The notes under the pieces: model-generated
What the model was told of the DNA's origin: nothing
Seen by the model: the letters and a program-made list of their open reading frames with translations, nothing else
Database searches by the model: none
Translations under genes and position numbers: made by a program
Assembly (NCBI GenBank): GCA_002964805.2
Contig: PUDQ02000003.1
Span: 3,782,001 to 3,846,000 of the forward strand
DNA length: 64,000 bases
Direction of reading: 5' to 3'
DNA from: Trametes villosa
Lineage: Eukaryota > Basidiomycota > Agaricomycetes > Polyporales > Polyporaceae
Part shown: piece after piece, positions 62,640 to 64,000 of the stretch
How positions within the stretch are numbered: position 1 is the first letter of the stretch
Layout: every line of letters starts with the position of its first letter

Positions 62640-64000
62640 ATGGCTTCCAACGCTAGATGCCCGACGGACGGCGCGGCCCAGATTCAGCAGCTTGGCGCTG
62701 TCCGAGACTGCGAGAGCGGAGTGCTCAGCGTCGCTGACGTGGCGACGCGCCCTGCGTGGGACGGGCGGGCGACAGCGTTCCGCTCTGTCGCCGACGCGGC
62801 GAGGTCAGGGTCGGTGCTGCTCGCCTCCTGCCTCGCCGTTTGGAGTGTGATCGCGGGGCGCGCATCAGCCAGCGCGCGGGCGTACGCGGCGGCGGAGGAT
62901 CGCGAGGGTGCGCCAGCGGTCGGCCCAGTGAGTACCCGTTCGCCGCTCGCAGCGCTCATCCTGTTCTCTCCGACTCGGGAGGTCCTCGTACGAAGGCCTC
63001 TCTCATCGACATCAGTAATATTGAGTCTGAAGTCTGTTCACAGACGAGATCCATGTTCGCGCGCATCAGATCATCGTCCTCTCCCCGAATCCCAGAGTCT
63101 GGCCAGATCCCCGACCGCTTTCGCACATTTCTACGCGTCAATTCGAAGTTGGTGCAATCTTCCAGCCCGCAGCGCGCTTGGCGCACGATGGCCGCCCGCC
63201 CTACGCGACGCCGCGAAGCACGGGCCTGCGTGGGAGCATCTCTCATCAATGCGTATCGTAGGTGTCCCGCTTCGCGCAATAGAGCCAGGTACGCAGGCGG
63301 CAGCGACGTCGGGACGCGGTACATACGCGCGACGTGGAAGATTTCGAACGTCGGGCTGCGAGCTTCTGGCAGCCGCGCTCGCGTGCGCGCGGGCAGCGTC
63401 ATGCAAGCTTCGTGGGCGCCACGGAGGGCCGACTGGGGCCCGACCGCCCGCCGGGCTTCTTTGAAGTTTGCAGTGCGTACTTACGGACTGTAGCGCAGGA
63501 TGCCCGGCGGGAGGAGTTACAAGTATCGCTGACTGTTTGTTGAACATGTCCGGCGGCTGAGCAGATACCTTGATGAGCAGATTGGGTACCTGCAGATCCT
63601 CGCAGCCGCGCGCCCCGCTGAGGGAAATGCAAAATCACCCGTAAGTGAGTACGTATGGTGGTCCGAACATCTGCAGCTAGAAGACCGGCCGCGCGCCGCT
63701 CTGCTCCAGCGGGCAGCATTCAAAGCGGCAGCACGCGGGACGCTATTTTGAAGCGGGCGGTCTATGTGGGCTTCGCGCAACAAGCGGACGGCCAGATCGG
63801 GCAGGGTTCGCCGGCGGTGAGTAGGGAGAAGCGCGTGCGTATGGAGTGCTCCCGGCGTGCCCACTGAAAGATTGCTCGAGCGTCGGGCTTCGGTGCTGGG
63901 GTAGTTTGTGTTCAAGTTGTTATGGCGTTGCTTCAAGTTGAGCCCGGGGCTTCCTGGGCGGGGTGAGCACTTCTCCCTCCTCCTTCTCCGCGACCTTCGT
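62640..64000 (+). CDS. possible plus-strand gene, incomplete at window end
   Basis: Tentative. From the ATG at 62640 a frame reads MASNARCPTDGAAQIQQLGA and later SARAYAAAEDREGAPAVGP up to a consensus donor GTGAGT at 62928. Further consensus donors occur at 63652 (GTAAGTGAGT) and 63819 (GTGAGTAGG), each preceded by protein-like stretches such as IGYLQILAAARPAEGNAKSP and ILKRAVYVGFAQQADGQIGQ. Acceptors between them are ambiguous, so the joined protein is not given. The regular spacing of good donors on one strand is the main evidence. No domain recognised; the gene would run past the right edge. Confidence 0.25.

Overview
The window is nuclear DNA of a filamentous basidiomycete, most likely an Agaricomycete and perhaps a polypore. 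Genes are broken by many 47-70 base GT-AG introns, coding regions are GC-rich, genes lie on both strands without operons, and the set of housekeeping genes (ATG11, STN1, SPP2, SEC2, GFA1, SEC24) is typically fungal. The species call is inference. I rebuilt gene models by hand from splice sites, reading phase and remembered family features, so exon borders are stated only where phases agree.

Layout, left to right. 1.5-5.1 kb (-): many-exon MFS transporter of the ZIF/YCR023C type. 5.6-8.4 kb (-): protein with one C2H2 finger. 9.0-9.4 kb (-): small membrane protein, followed by an elongator tRNA-Met(CAT). 12.2-14.3 kb (-): ten-exon sugar transporter. 16.3-21.4 kb (-): ATG11, head-to-head with STN1 (21.9-24.3 kb, +). 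25.3-34.6 kb: two paralogous coiled-coil/Pro-Ser-rich genes (-) with nearly identical first exons and promoters, enclosing an HMG-box gene (+) and an F-box-like gene (-); the right-hand copy shares its promoter with SPP2 (34.6-36.0 kb, +). 36.4-39.3 kb (-): SEC2. 40.1-41.0 kb (-): unknown gene divergent from GFA1 (41.2-44.0 kb, +). 44.6-45.3 kb (-): small unknown protein. 47.9-48.9 kb (+): two-finger C2H2 protein. 49.3-50.0 kb (-): TENA/THI-4 protein. 50.4-54.0 kb (-): SEC24 carrying an N-terminal WW domain. 54.4-56.5 kb (+): a second-type MFS transporter followed by a decayed fragment of itself. 59.0-60.8 kb (-): multi-pass membrane protein. 60.8-64 kb: no secure gene, only traces of a plus-strand gene near the edge.

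The genes do not form one pathway. Three belong to secretion and membrane traffic (SEC24 for COPII cargo, SEC2 for Sec4 activation, ATG11 for selective autophagy), and GFA1 feeds chitin and glycan precursors. The most notable observations are the WW domain fused to SEC24, the duplicated gene-plus-bidirectional-promoter module at 25-34 kb, a likely frameshift in the F-box-like gene, and the MFS relic at 56.8 kb.
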